Positions 1-6,996 of a stretch of DNA of 39,913 nucleotides are shown in pieces. How positions within the stretch are numbered: position 1 is the first letter of the stretch; each line of letters begins with the position of its first letter. A model generated the notes under the pieces. The model worked only from the letters and a program-made list of their open reading frames with translations. It was not told where the DNA came from and ran no database searches. The position numbers and the translations under genes are program-made. Origin of the DNA: Candidatus Blautia intestinavium (GTDB lineage: Bacteria > Bacillota > Clostridia > Lachnospirales > Lachnospiraceae); assembly GCA_019113745.1 (NCBI GenBank), contig DXGV01000021.1, forward strand, positions 1-39,913, written 5' to 3'.

Positions 1-64
1 ATAGGGAATACTATAAACAGATAAGTAATTCGACAGCAAAAAAGCAGAAGTTCCGACAAGACAT

Positions 65-940
65 TTATACATATCTGTTTCTTATCAAAGAAGAATTTTT
101 CCCATAGACACAGAAAATTTTACGCTCTCCCCTAAAATGCACTCTTATTCCGACAGAATCCGTAATATATTTTTTTATATAACCACAAATATCCATCAAA
201 AATAATCTTAATTCTTGAACCTCTAACTCTTCTACTGTTTTGCCCGATAAATTTTTATATTCATTTCTAAACCTCTTAACGGCATTTTCCAATGCTTGTT
301 CCATCATAGTATTAAAGTCAATAATATTTTTAGTACAACCAGGCAGAATACTTATAAACTTTTGGTTTATTTCTATATGTTGCAATTTCCCTTCTTTATA
401 CAAATCAATAAACAAAGCATCCCTACCACTTAATTCCTTACTTTTAGATTTAGAATTCCTTGATTTTCTTCTACTACCAGGAAAAGCTTTATCAATCATT
501 TCCTTTATCATGTTTGTTGCCTCAGTACATCCCTGTAACTGCGGCTTAAACTTGCATATTGGTTTACCATCCCTTGGAACTCTATTCAAATTATAAAAAG
601 GAAGGCTTGAATCCAATGTACAGTCTTGAAACATTACAGGAATTACAATACACTCTCCCTTTTTCATTCTATTCACAGACTTTTTCAATTCCACTTTCAT
701 GCAATACCAAGATGCCAGAAAATTGGGGGTCACCAACAATAATACTATATCTGAACACACTAATTCCTTTAGTACTTCTCTATTAATATCCCCACCTGCA
801 AGAATTTTTCCATCATGCCATACATCAATACTATATGCCAGTTCTAAAGATTTTAGCGTTGTCAGTAATTTTTCTTTGTATTTCATATCTAAATGCGAAT
901 ATGAAATAAAAAACTTCAGTGTTTGTACTGAACTCGCCAT
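65..940 (-). CDS. TIR-domain protein with uncharacterised C-terminal half
   Basis: A 291-residue protein with an N-terminal TIR domain (about residues 8-130). It shows the opening FFISYSHLD, a central IDVWHDGKI segment, and the stretch SWYCMKVELKK with W78 and E84, where NADase-type TIR domains keep the catalytic glutamate. A basic linker (about 155-170) leads to a C-terminal part I do not recognise. Bacterial TIR proteins often cleave NAD+ or make signalling nucleotides in phage defence; that role is inferred here, not shown. The start is firm: AGGAGG lies just upstream of the ATG. The gene is much more AT-rich than its neighbours, which suggests transfer. The stop may be premature: another minus-strand frame stays open past it to the window edge (see findings). 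No partner gene is visible. Confidence 0.8.
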   Translation of the reverse strand: MASSVQTLKFFISYSHLDMKYKEKLLTTLKSLELAYSIDVWHDGKILAGGDINREVLKELVCSDIVLLLVTPNFLASWYCMKVELKKSVNRMKKGECIVIPVMFQDCTLDSSLPFYNLNRVPRDGKPICKFKPQLQGCTEATNMIKEMIDKAFPGSRRKSRNSKSKSKELSGRDALFIDLYKEGKLQHIEINQKFISILPGCTKNIIDFNTMMEQALENAVKRFRNEYKNLSGKTVEELEVQELRLFLMDICGYIKKYITDSVGIRVHFRGERKIFCVYGKNSSLIRNRYV

Positions 941-1086
941 TTCCTTCCTCCTATAGCTTCTTAGGTAAAATTATATAACATTTTAAAAACTTTTTCTACA
1001 TATTTCTCGTATTTTGTATATTTTTACCCCGGTAATTTAAAACATAAATTATCTAATCACAAACCATATGAAGTCTTGGCATTCAT

Positions 1087-1199
1087 CTTATCTACTCGAC
1101 CTGCAAATATCCATCTTGTCAACTCAACCTACCTATTTTGCAAGCTGTCAACTCAAACCTCCGTCATTTTTTCATGTAGATATGTTTCCGTTGACAGCT
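1087..1199. repeat. Cluster of degenerate 16-18 bp repeats, possible IS terminal repeats
   Basis: Three related direct copies lie about 28-30 bp apart: cttatctactcgacct (1087-1102), cttgtcaactcaacct (1115-1130) and agctgtcaactcaaacct (1143-1160). An inverted copy follows: gttgacagct at 1190-1199 is the exact reverse complement of 1143-1152. IS21-family elements carry several such transposase-binding repeats at each end, so this may be a stranded IS end. No transposase gene is visible, so the family assignment is only a suggestion. Confidence 0.4.
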
Positions 1200-1303
1200 A
1201 ATTTCTCATTTTCTAATCGTGTTGTCTCATATCCAAAATCTGCTCCATCTCGTAAACTCCTTGTTTTCAAGCTTTTTTCATACATCTATTTCTCAACTTT
1301 TGA

Positions 1304-1420
1304 CATCAATACAACCGTCTCCACATGGGCCGTGCAGCAAAAAATGTAATGTTGGTTTTCAACTACCTGGAATCCAACCCTATTATTGAGATTCGAAAAA
1401 CATCTGAGGCCCTCAGTTGT
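1304..1420 (+). pseudogene. Fragment of a Fic-family protein, C-terminal winged-helix segment
   Basis: About 38 codons in the frame of the ATG at 1325 read MGRAAKNVMLVFNYLESNPI and then IEIRKTSEAL. From memory of the family this matches the segment following the Fic domain in many Fic proteins, where a winged-helix begins. An in-frame stop (TGA at 1301-1303) lies directly upstream, and resemblance ends soon after residue SEALS, so the piece has lost both ends. There is no ribosome-binding site or promoter. It is best read as a decayed remnant in the accessory edge beside the TIR gene. The resemblance has not been checked by search. Confidence 0.5.
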
Positions 1421-1490
1421 ATAAAAGACTGTCATAAATCAATCACCGGAAATAGCAAAAAATCACATTCCGAAACTGTAAGCAGTCGCA

Positions 1491-1533
1491 ATACAAAAAA
1501 CAGCGCCAGCGTACAGGCCTCCCCTGTACGCTG
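1491..1533 (-). terminator. Rho-independent terminator of the cysK-like gene
   Basis: An 11-bp perfect stem, cagcgtacagg (1507-1517) and cctgtacgctg (1523-1533), with a 5-nt loop. On the minus strand it is followed by GCGCTGTTTTTTG, giving the U-tract. It lies 22 bp past the cysK-like stop codon. Confidence 0.85.
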
Positions 1534-1554
1534 ACACTGCTCAAACTTCATTTC

Positions 1555-2484
1555 TTATTCATTAAACAGCGGCGTGGAGAAGTACCGCTCCGCCGTATCC
1601 GGGAGGACTGTGACAACTGTTTTGCCTTCTCCCAGCTTCTTCGCCAGCTTCAAGGCCGCCGCCACATTGGTCCCGGAGGATATGCCGCACATGATTCCTT
1701 CCTTTGCGGCCAGCTCCTTTGACACGCGGATGGCTTCCTCGTCTGTGACTATACAGATATCGTCGTAGATATCTGTGTTCAGGATCTCGGGGATCACGCC
1801 GTCGCCTATTCCCATCTGGATATGGGTTCCGATGGATCCGCCGGAAAGGATCGCCGCATGCTCCGGTTCCACCGCCCAGATCTCTATGTCCGGATTCTTT
1901 GCCTTCAGTATCTCGCCGATACCGGTGATAGTGCCGCCCGTTCCGATTCCGGAACAGAAACCGTCGATGGGGCAGTCCGCCTGCTCCAGGATCTCAAGCG
2001 CCGTACCGGATCTGTGGACCGCCGGGTTGGCGGGATTCTCGAACTGCTGCGGAACAAAAACCCTCGGGTCTTCTTTTGCCATACGAAGCGCGGTGTCCAG
2101 ACACTCCTGGATACAGGCGCCGATATCGCCGGCGTCATGGATCAGGATCACCTCCGCGCCGTAATGGCGGACCAGTTTCCGCCGTTCCTCGCTTACGGAG
2201 TCCGGCATGATGATCTTCGTCTGATACCCCCGCACCGCGCCCACCAGCGCAAGGCCGATTCCCTGATTGCCGCTTGTGGGTTCCACGATGATCGTATCTT
2301 TATGGATCAGGCCTTTTTCCTCCGCGTCCCGGATCATATTGTAAGCGGTCCTTGTCTTGATGGATCCGCCTACATTAAGGCCTTCAAATTTCACCAGAAT
2401 CTGGGCGCTGCCTTTTTCCGGCATACGTTCCAGACGGATCAGAGGCGTATGTCCCATCGCCTCAAGAATATTATTATAAATCAT
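1555..2484 (-). CDS. cysK: Cysteine synthase / CysK-like PLP enzyme (divergent subgroup)
   Basis: A fold-type II PLP enzyme of 309 residues, the usual size for O-acetylserine sulfhydrylase, which makes cysteine from O-acetylserine and sulfide. The PLP lysine is K43 in GGSIKTRTA, the phosphate-binding loop is GIGTGGT (179-185), and the C-terminus reads LPDTAERYFSTPLF as in CysK. Two motifs differ from classical CysK: the substrate loop is S71-G-N-Q74 rather than SGNT, and the lysine motif is SIKTR rather than SVKDR. The true substrate could therefore differ (another beta-replacement reaction). It lies 68 bp downstream of the YczE-like gene, probably co-transcribed, and ends at a strong terminator. 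Sulfide from asrABC, about 15 kb away, would be a natural substrate. Confidence 0.85.
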   Translation of the reverse strand: MIYNNILEAMGHTPLIRLERMPEKGSAQILVKFEGLNVGGSIKTRTAYNMIRDAEEKGLIHKDTIIVEPTSGNQGIGLALVGAVRGYQTKIIMPDSVSEERRKLVRHYGAEVILIHDAGDIGACIQECLDTALRMAKEDPRVFVPQQFENPANPAVHRSGTALEILEQADCPIDGFCSGIGTGGTITGIGEILKAKNPDIEIWAVEPEHAAILSGGSIGTHIQMGIGDGVIPEILNTDIYDDICIVTDEEAIRVSKELAAKEGIMCGISSGTNVAAALKLAKKLGEGKTVVTVLPDTAERYFSTPLFNE

Positions 2485-2552
2485 TACCGTTCACATACCT
2501 TTCTTTTCCTGGTAAAAATTTTATCATATATTCTATTCAGGGACAAGCTTTC

Positions 2553-3197
2553 TCAACCCTCCAGTTTCCACTTCGACAGCATTTTCCCAAGCTGTTTCGC
2601 GATCAGGCCCACCAGCAGCGCCGCGGCGACGGTTCCTTCTCTCACGCCCTGCAGTCTCCCGGTAAAAACAAAAGAGAGGACACAGGCGATCGCCACAAGC
2701 GTCACATCGAACCCTACCTTCATATAACCGAATTTTACGGGAAGAACCTTGCAGATCGCCAGCACTACGCCCTCTCCGGCCAGAACCACTACTCCGGCTT
2801 TTACTTCCAGGCTCACGCCCACCGCCACCAGGAAAATACCGATCAGACACACCAGCCACTGCTGCAGATAATGATCACAGGTAATTCCCTGTACAGCCCA
2901 CACGCCGAAATCTGTCAGATATCCGAAGAAAAACGCAACCGGAAGCTGCATCAGCTGTATGGGATGATATTTTTTTCTCAGGATCAGGATCTGCAGGAGG
3001 ATAAAAACGCAATGCATAATGATCGTAGCCGTTCCCACCGTCAGCGGAGCAAACAGGCTGACTACATACGGAACACTTGATATCGGGGAGGTTCCAAGAC
3101 TTGCCTTGATCGAAAAAGCCACGCCGAACGCCATAATGGCGAGGCCCACAAGAAGGAGAAGATATCTCCGGATGATATAAATATGTGTTTTTTCCAC
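2553..3197 (-). CDS. YczE/YyaS/YitT-family integral membrane protein
   Basis: A 214-residue membrane protein with about five or six hydrophobic helices. The N-terminal motif, MAFGVAFSIKASLGTSPISS, and a second half beginning AVGVSLEVKAGVVVLAGEG show the internal duplication typical of YczE/YitT proteins (glycine-rich turn after the first helix of each half). The molecular function is unknown in the family; a transport role is commonly assumed. The start is GTG (3195-3197), preceded by AAAGG. It precedes the CysK-like gene and is probably in the same transcript, so a link to sulfur or amino-acid transport is possible but unproven. The leader contains inverted repeats listed separately. Confidence 0.8.
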   Translation of the reverse strand: MEKTHIYIIRRYLLLLVGLAIMAFGVAFSIKASLGTSPISSVPYVVSLFAPLTVGTATIIMHCVFILLQILILRKKYHPIQLMQLPVAFFFGYLTDFGVWAVQGITCDHYLQQWLVCLIGIFLVAVGVSLEVKAGVVVLAGEGVVLAICKVLPVKFGYMKVGFDVTLVAIACVLSFVFTGRLQGVREGTVAAALLVGLIAKQLGKMLSKWKLEG

Positions 3198-3218
3198 TCA
3201 GTTCATTCCTTTCATTCA

Positions 3219-3264
3219 AAGAGGACTCATCCTCTTCCTGTTATCTGAGGCTCATTAAGATAAC
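3219..3264 (-). promoter_or_regulatory. Two inverted repeats in the leader of the YczE-cysK unit
   Basis: GTTATCT (3240-3246) and AGATAAC (3258-3264) form a 7-bp inverted repeat with an 11-bp spacer, which looks like an operator. Next to it, AAGAGGA (3219-3225) and TCCTCTT (3230-3236) form a 7-bp stem with a 4-nt loop, just upstream of the GTG start. I do not recognise a known regulator site, T-box or S-box. Confidence 0.4.
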
Positions 3265-3270
3265 TTCCGT

Positions 3271-3314
3271 GTACCCAAAAACAGACCTCTGACATTTCTG
3301 ACAGAAGTCTGTTT
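3271..3314 (-). terminator. Terminator downstream of rplY/ctc
   Basis: The stem aaacagac (3279-3286) pairs with gtctgttt (3307-3314) around a 20-nt loop that can fold further. The minus strand reads on into a TTTTT tract and GGGTAC. It lies about 40 bp past the rplY stop. Confidence 0.7.
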
Positions 3315-3353
3315 GAAGATTGCGTTTAATTTTTTATATAAACAGACACCGTG

Positions 3354-3947
3354 TTACTCTTCGCTCTGCGCTTCCTCTGCTGTCTCTTCCTCCGGAACTT
3401 CTCCGGCGTGAACAGCTGTTACCGTACATACCACTGCGTCCGGATCCGTCATAAGATCGATATCTTTATCCTTGGCGATATCCAGATCCTTAACCTTGAT
3501 CACATCGCCGATCTTCATCTCGCCTACATCTATTCTGACCTTGTCAACCAGGGCTGACGGATAAGCTCTGTAGGAGATCTCTCTCAGGCTTTCCTGAAGT
3601 ACGCCCTCGGCGATCTTGTCATGGTTATGGAAAATAACTTCCGCAACAGAATGTACTTTCTCATTGCTTACCAGAGCCTGGAAGTCCACTTCGTCCACTC
3701 TGCCTGCCAGGGAGTTAAAATCGACTTCCTTGATCAGTACATTGTACACCTGGCCTTCTACATCCAGCATGATCTGGCTTCCTTTGTTAGCGGTTTTCAA
3801 AAGGCGCTCCACATCGGACTTCTGCATCTTCACAGGAATGGAACCTTCAATTTCCCTGCCGAACAGGTTGCCGGTCACATAACCCTCTCTTCTTAATCTT
3901 TTTGCCTTGACGTCCATGCTTCTTTTTTCAGCTTTTAAAGTATTCAT
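3354..3947 (-). CDS. rplY: 50S ribosomal protein L25 / general stress protein Ctc
   Basis: A 197-residue two-domain L25 (TL5/Ctc type) that binds 5S rRNA in the large subunit. Residues 1-90 form the L25 domain (MNTLKAEKRSMDVKAKRLRR, then VTGNLFGREIEGSIPV). Residues about 95-185 form the beta domain with SVAEVIFHNHDK and the VKVKDLDIAKDKDI segment. The tail is acidic (PEEETAEEAQSEE), as is common in Firmicutes Ctc proteins. GGAGG lies 9 nt before the ATG. The gene is monocistronic, with its own promoter and a terminator. In Bacillus, ctc is stress-induced; I cannot confirm that control here. Confidence 0.93.
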   Translation of the reverse strand: MNTLKAEKRSMDVKAKRLRREGYVTGNLFGREIEGSIPVKMQKSDVERLLKTANKGSQIMLDVEGQVYNVLIKEVDFNSLAGRVDEVDFQALVSNEKVHSVAEVIFHNHDKIAEGVLQESLREISYRAYPSALVDKVRIDVGEMKIGDVIKVKDLDIAKDKDIDLMTDPDAVVCTVTAVHAGEVPEEETAEEAQSEE

Positions 3948-4040
3948 TTATCTTTTCCTCCAAAAATCTGATTGCTTAGCAGCCTTCAACTTTTTAATGA
4001 AAAAGAGGTTTGTTAAGTATTTTGTTTCCCTGTTACGGTT

Positions 4041-4052
4041 TATATTATAGCA
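4041..4052 (-). promoter_or_regulatory. Extended -10 promoter of rplY
   Basis: The minus strand reads CTGCTATAATATAAACC. TATAAT preceded by TGC makes an extended -10 element about 95 bp upstream of the rplY start. No good -35 hexamer is seen at 17 bp, which is usual for extended -10 promoters. Confidence 0.55.
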
Positions 4053-4134
4053 GTGTCTTTTGAAACAGATTAACCAAAATATTTGTTTTTTTGCTTTATT
4101 TTTTGTTCATGATTTAATTTACAGAAAATTTGAA

Positions 4135-4175
4135 TTGCATATGCAAATATGCAGATTCCATAGCATCGATGCTAT
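4135..4175. repeat. Two perfect palindromes upstream of rplY
   Basis: TTGCATATGCAA (4135-4146) and ATAGCATCGATGCTAT (4160-4175) are perfect 12-bp and 16-bp palindromes separated by 13 bp. They lie in the 357-bp gap between the LOG-gene terminator and rplY, about 90-130 bp upstream of the rplY -10. They could be operators or the remains of a larger element. Apart from these, the rplY promoter and the terminator, I see nothing in the gap. Confidence 0.5.
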
Positions 4176-4228
4176 CTTCGGTTCAGAGGAATTTCGATTT
4201 AAAAAACATTATCTTCCAGCTAAAACCG

Positions 4229-4262
4229 AAAAAAAAATCCCCAGCCGTACAGCTACGGCTGG
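4229..4262 (-). terminator. Terminator of the MATE-LOG unit
   Basis: A 9-bp perfect stem, ccagccgta (4241-4249) and tacggctgg (4254-4262), with a cagc loop. On the minus strand it is followed by GGGATTTTTTTTTCGG, a strong U-tract. Confidence 0.9.
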
Positions 4263-4304
4263 AGATAGAAAATCTTTTGATTTTTTCTCATATCCCGCTA
4301 CGGA

Positions 4305-4847
4305 TCATCCCTGCCAGTTTTCTATGTAATCCAGGATCTCCTCCGGATCATCCATAAACTCGCAGAGCTTCAGATTCTCTCTATCCATGAAATCCCTGTC
4401 CGCGGTCTGCCCAAGTAGCTCTTTTATAATATCATAATAGCCTTCAATATTATAAAGCACGATAGGACGGTTCAGTCTTCTCAGGCTTTTGAGTGTCAGG
4501 ATCTCGAAGAACTCCTCATAAGTGCCGATCCCTCCCGGCGCCACAATGGTCGCCTCGGACCGTTCTTCCAGAAGCTTCTTGCGTTCCCGCATCGTCTCGG
4601 TAAATATAAACTCCGAACAGTGTTCGTAAAGAACGCCCGGCTGGTCAAAAAAGGAGGGAGCGATTCCCAGAATATAACCGTGATGAGCGTCCACTCCTCT
4701 GGCTGCCGCGCCCATAAGTCCTGTCGCTCCTCCGCCAAACACCAGACCGTGGCCTCTCAAGCCCATCATCCTTCCCAGTTCTTCTGTTTTCTCATAGTAT
4801 ACCGGAGCCAGTTTCGCGCTGGACGCTCCGTAAATACAGATGTTCAT
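4305..4847 (-). CDS. LOG-family nucleoside 5'-monophosphate phosphoribohydrolase
   Basis: A 180-residue Rossmann-fold protein of the LOG (lonely guy) family, once mislabelled lysine decarboxylase. It shows MNICIYGASS at the N-terminus, the nucleotide-binding GGGATGLMG motif (39-47), and the catalytic signature PGGIGTYEE with the upstream MRERK segment. Family members remove ribose 5-phosphate from cytokinin-type nucleoside monophosphates or from purine/pyrimidine nucleotides. In gut Firmicutes the likely role is nucleotide housekeeping, which is inferred. GAGGAG precedes the ATG. It follows the MATE gene by 21 bp and ends at a strong terminator, so both are probably one transcript. Confidence 0.9.
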   Translation of the reverse strand: MNICIYGASSAKLAPVYYEKTEELGRMMGLRGHGLVFGGGATGLMGAAARGVDAHHGYILGIAPSFFDQPGVLYEHCSEFIFTETMRERKKLLEERSEATIVAPGGIGTYEEFFEILTLKSLRRLNRPIVLYNIEGYYDIIKELLGQTADRDFMDRENLKLCEFMDDPEEILDYIENWQG

Positions 4848-4868
4848 AAATTCTGCTCCTCTCAGAAA

Positions 4869-6218
4869 TCAGGCGTCTCTTGTCAGTTTTCGTATCCAGT
4901 TTCCATAGTGTACTTCAAGATAAGCAGGAATACACTTGAATATCTGATCTGCGTTCAGGCAGCATACCACTACCACCGGCGAAGCCTTAACTACAAAAGC
5001 CATGATCAGAGATAAGGGAATTACAATAAGCCAGATGCTGATCAGATCCATTTTTACCACAAATGTCACATTCCCGCCGCCCCGTATGATGCCATTGTTT
5101 ACCGGCATCTGATAGGACATTCCTATAACCACGACGCACAGGATAAGCAGAAATGAATTCGCCATCTCCATGGTCTCCGGCTTAAGGTCATACAGTGAAA
5201 GGAACGGAATCCGGAGAAAAAACAGAAGAATTCCCGAGCAGACCCCGATCACCAGATAGATGCGCTGAAATCTGCGGGCATATTCTTTCACCACGCCGAA
5301 ATCTCCTCTTCCGATAAGCTTTCCGATGATGATCGAGGATGCGGAGGCCGCTCCCACGGCCATTGACTTCACCAGAAGGAACAGGTTGGACGCCGCGCTG
5401 TTTGCCGCTATGGCGATTGCCGTCATATGACCCAATATAGCTGTCTGAAGAGCCGTATTTATCCCCCAGAGCCCCTGCACCATCAGCATCGGCGCGGTGA
5501 TCCTGATATAGTCTCTGCTCAGTCTGCCGTCAGGATGGAAATAATCGGACAATTTCAGACGGAGATGCACTTCCTTCACCGAGATATATACAAGAAGGAC
5601 GATAAGTTCCAGAACTCTGGCGGCAAGCGTCCCGATGGCCGCTCCCCGGATCCCCATTTCCGGAGCGCCGAACTTTCCGAAAATAAGAACATAGTTGATC
5701 CCGCAGTTCACACAGAAAGCCATCACAGACAACTGGAAGGCGATCTTCACTGTCCCCACGCTCCGCAGTGTCGCCAGAAGGATCTGCGTCACCGCGAAAA
5801 ACAGATAAGTAAAGCGGATAATCCCCAGATACTCAACGCCCGCCTCAATGATCGGCACATCTGTGGTAAACAGACCCACCATCTGGCCGGGACAGAAGCT
5901 GGCAAGAACAAACAGCACAACCGCCGCAGACAGCGCTCCGTACATGGCCGCCGCGGCGATTTTTTTCATGGGACCCGTCTGTTTTCTTCCCCAGTACTGA
6001 CTGCAGAAGATCACCAGTCCGTCCCCCATCGCGGTAAGGATCTGCTGGTAAATAAACTGCAGCTGGTTCACTGCTGCCGCTCCGGAAAGCGCCGTCTCGC
6101 TGTACGCTCCCAGCATTACATTATCCAGAAGGTTCACGCTGAGCGTTACGATATTCTGGAGCACGATGGCGACATAGAGGACAAAAAATTCTCTGTAAAA
6201 ACTCTTTCTGTCTTTCAT
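4869..6218 (-). CDS. MATE-family efflux transporter
   Basis: A polytopic membrane protein of about 449 residues with the twelve-helix layout of MATE exporters. Early motifs include NIVTLSVNLLDNVMLGAYSE and SGAAAVNQLQF; the second half begins near QGLWGINTALQTAILGHM. MATE proteins export cationic drugs or metabolites using Na+ or H+ gradients; the substrate is unknown here. Two starts are possible: GTG at 6230 or ATG at 6218. I prefer the ATG, which has AGAGTGG upstream, but the choice is weak. It has its own promoter overlapping the end of the rpiB-like gene and is followed by the LOG gene. Confidence 0.9.
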   Translation of the reverse strand: MKDRKSFYREFFVLYVAIVLQNIVTLSVNLLDNVMLGAYSETALSGAAAVNQLQFIYQQILTAMGDGLVIFCSQYWGRKQTGPMKKIAAAAMYGALSAAVVLFVLASFCPGQMVGLFTTDVPIIEAGVEYLGIIRFTYLFFAVTQILLATLRSVGTVKIAFQLSVMAFCVNCGINYVLIFGKFGAPEMGIRGAAIGTLAARVLELIVLLVYISVKEVHLRLKLSDYFHPDGRLSRDYIRITAPMLMVQGLWGINTALQTAILGHMTAIAIAANSAASNLFLLVKSMAVGAASASSIIIGKLIGRGDFGVVKEYARRFQRIYLVIGVCSGILLFFLRIPFLSLYDLKPETMEMANSFLLILCVVVIGMSYQMPVNNGIIRGGGNVTFVVKMDLISIWLIVIPLSLIMAFVVKASPVVVVCCLNADQIFKCIPAYLEVHYGNWIRKLTRDA

Positions 6219-6243
6219 ATGAGTATCCACTCTGTTCTTATAT

Positions 6244-6292
6244 CTTTAGCGTTACTTTAGCTAATTATAAATCCAGAGGGTTCTTTATTCAA
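6244..6292 (-). promoter_or_regulatory. Promoter of the MATE gene with tandem operator-like repeats
   Basis: On the minus strand TTGAAT (6287-6292) and TATAAT (6264-6269) are 17 bp apart, a near-consensus sigma-A promoter. The -35 overlaps the last codons and stop of the rpiB-like gene. Just downstream the 7-bp sequence GCTAAAG occurs twice (plus-strand ctttagc at 6244-6250 and 6255-6261), exactly 11 bp apart, as expected for a regulator binding one face of the helix. Confidence 0.7.
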
Positions 6293-6848
6293 GAGGTTCT
6301 TCGCCCAGTTTTACTTCGCCCAGCGTTTTCACCTGGAAATTATTTTTCTTAAATTCTTCGTAATCAAACGCTTCCAGCTCATCATATGCCAGTTGATGAA
6401 ATTCTTTAAAATTTTCCCAGTTTTCATATCCGTCGCCGATATTATGGTTCAGAAATGCTTCCGCCATGGCGATTCCCGTTTTCGGAGCCACATAGAACGC
6501 GCCCATAGACATTACGTTACAGTTATTGCCTGTAATGCATCTCAAAGCTGCCGGCAGGCTTTCCACCACTGCGCAATGCACATGAGGGCACTTGCTGGCC
6601 GCAATATGGATACCCATTCCTGTCCCGCAGAAAATCAACGCGCGTTCAAATTCTCTTTCTGCTATTTTTGCGCCCACCTTTAAGCCAATCCTGTGAAACA
6701 TTTCCGGGTTTTCTTCATCTTCCGTTTTAACGCCAATATCTGTGATATGCCATCCTTTTTTCTGCAAATGTTCCACAATTGCATTTTTCAGAGGGGCGCC
6801 CGCATTATCTGCTCCCACAAGGAGTTCTTTATCTTTGATCATCTTCAT
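6285..6848 (-). CDS. RpiB/LacAB-family sugar-phosphate isomerase (variant active site)
   Basis: A 187-residue member of the RpiB/LacA/LacB family, which interconverts phosphorylated aldoses and ketoses. The conserved cysteine is C74 in FCGTGMGIHIA. Two histidines of classical RpiB are changed: the N-terminal SDHAG becomes ADNAG (D14, N15), and the HNDAN loop becomes GNNCN (107-111). Length exceeds RpiB (about 150) because of a C-terminal extension rich in acidic residues. This suggests a substrate other than ribose 5-phosphate. RpiB homologues isomerise tetrulose phosphates in erythritol/threitol catabolism (EryI, DerI), and the DhaK/DhaL-type kinases nearby fit that kind of pathway. It is the last gene of the sugar operon; ATG preceded by GAGG. 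Confidence 0.85.
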   Translation of the reverse strand: MKMIKDKELLVGADNAGAPLKNAIVEHLQKKGWHITDIGVKTEDEENPEMFHRIGLKVGAKIAEREFERALIFCGTGMGIHIAASKCPHVHCAVVESLPAALRCITGNNCNVMSMGAFYVAPKTGIAMAEAFLNHNIGDGYENWENFKEFHQLAYDELEAFDYEEFKKNNFQVKTLGEVKLGEEPLE

Positions 6849-6996
6849 ACTTTATATTCCTCATTTCTATTATTCTTACCTCAAAGCAGCAGGAAGAGGC
6901 CTGAAATATTTGCTCTCTTCCTGCTATCCTTTATTTCTTCAGAATTTCCCCATAAACTCTGACATGTCATTTAAACCATTACGGCCTGTACAGTAT

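Noticed and set aside
1068..1349. Plus-strand open frame of 93 codons
   Set aside because: No ribosome-binding site and low-complexity content; it runs through the repeat cluster and is in a different frame from the Fic remnant.
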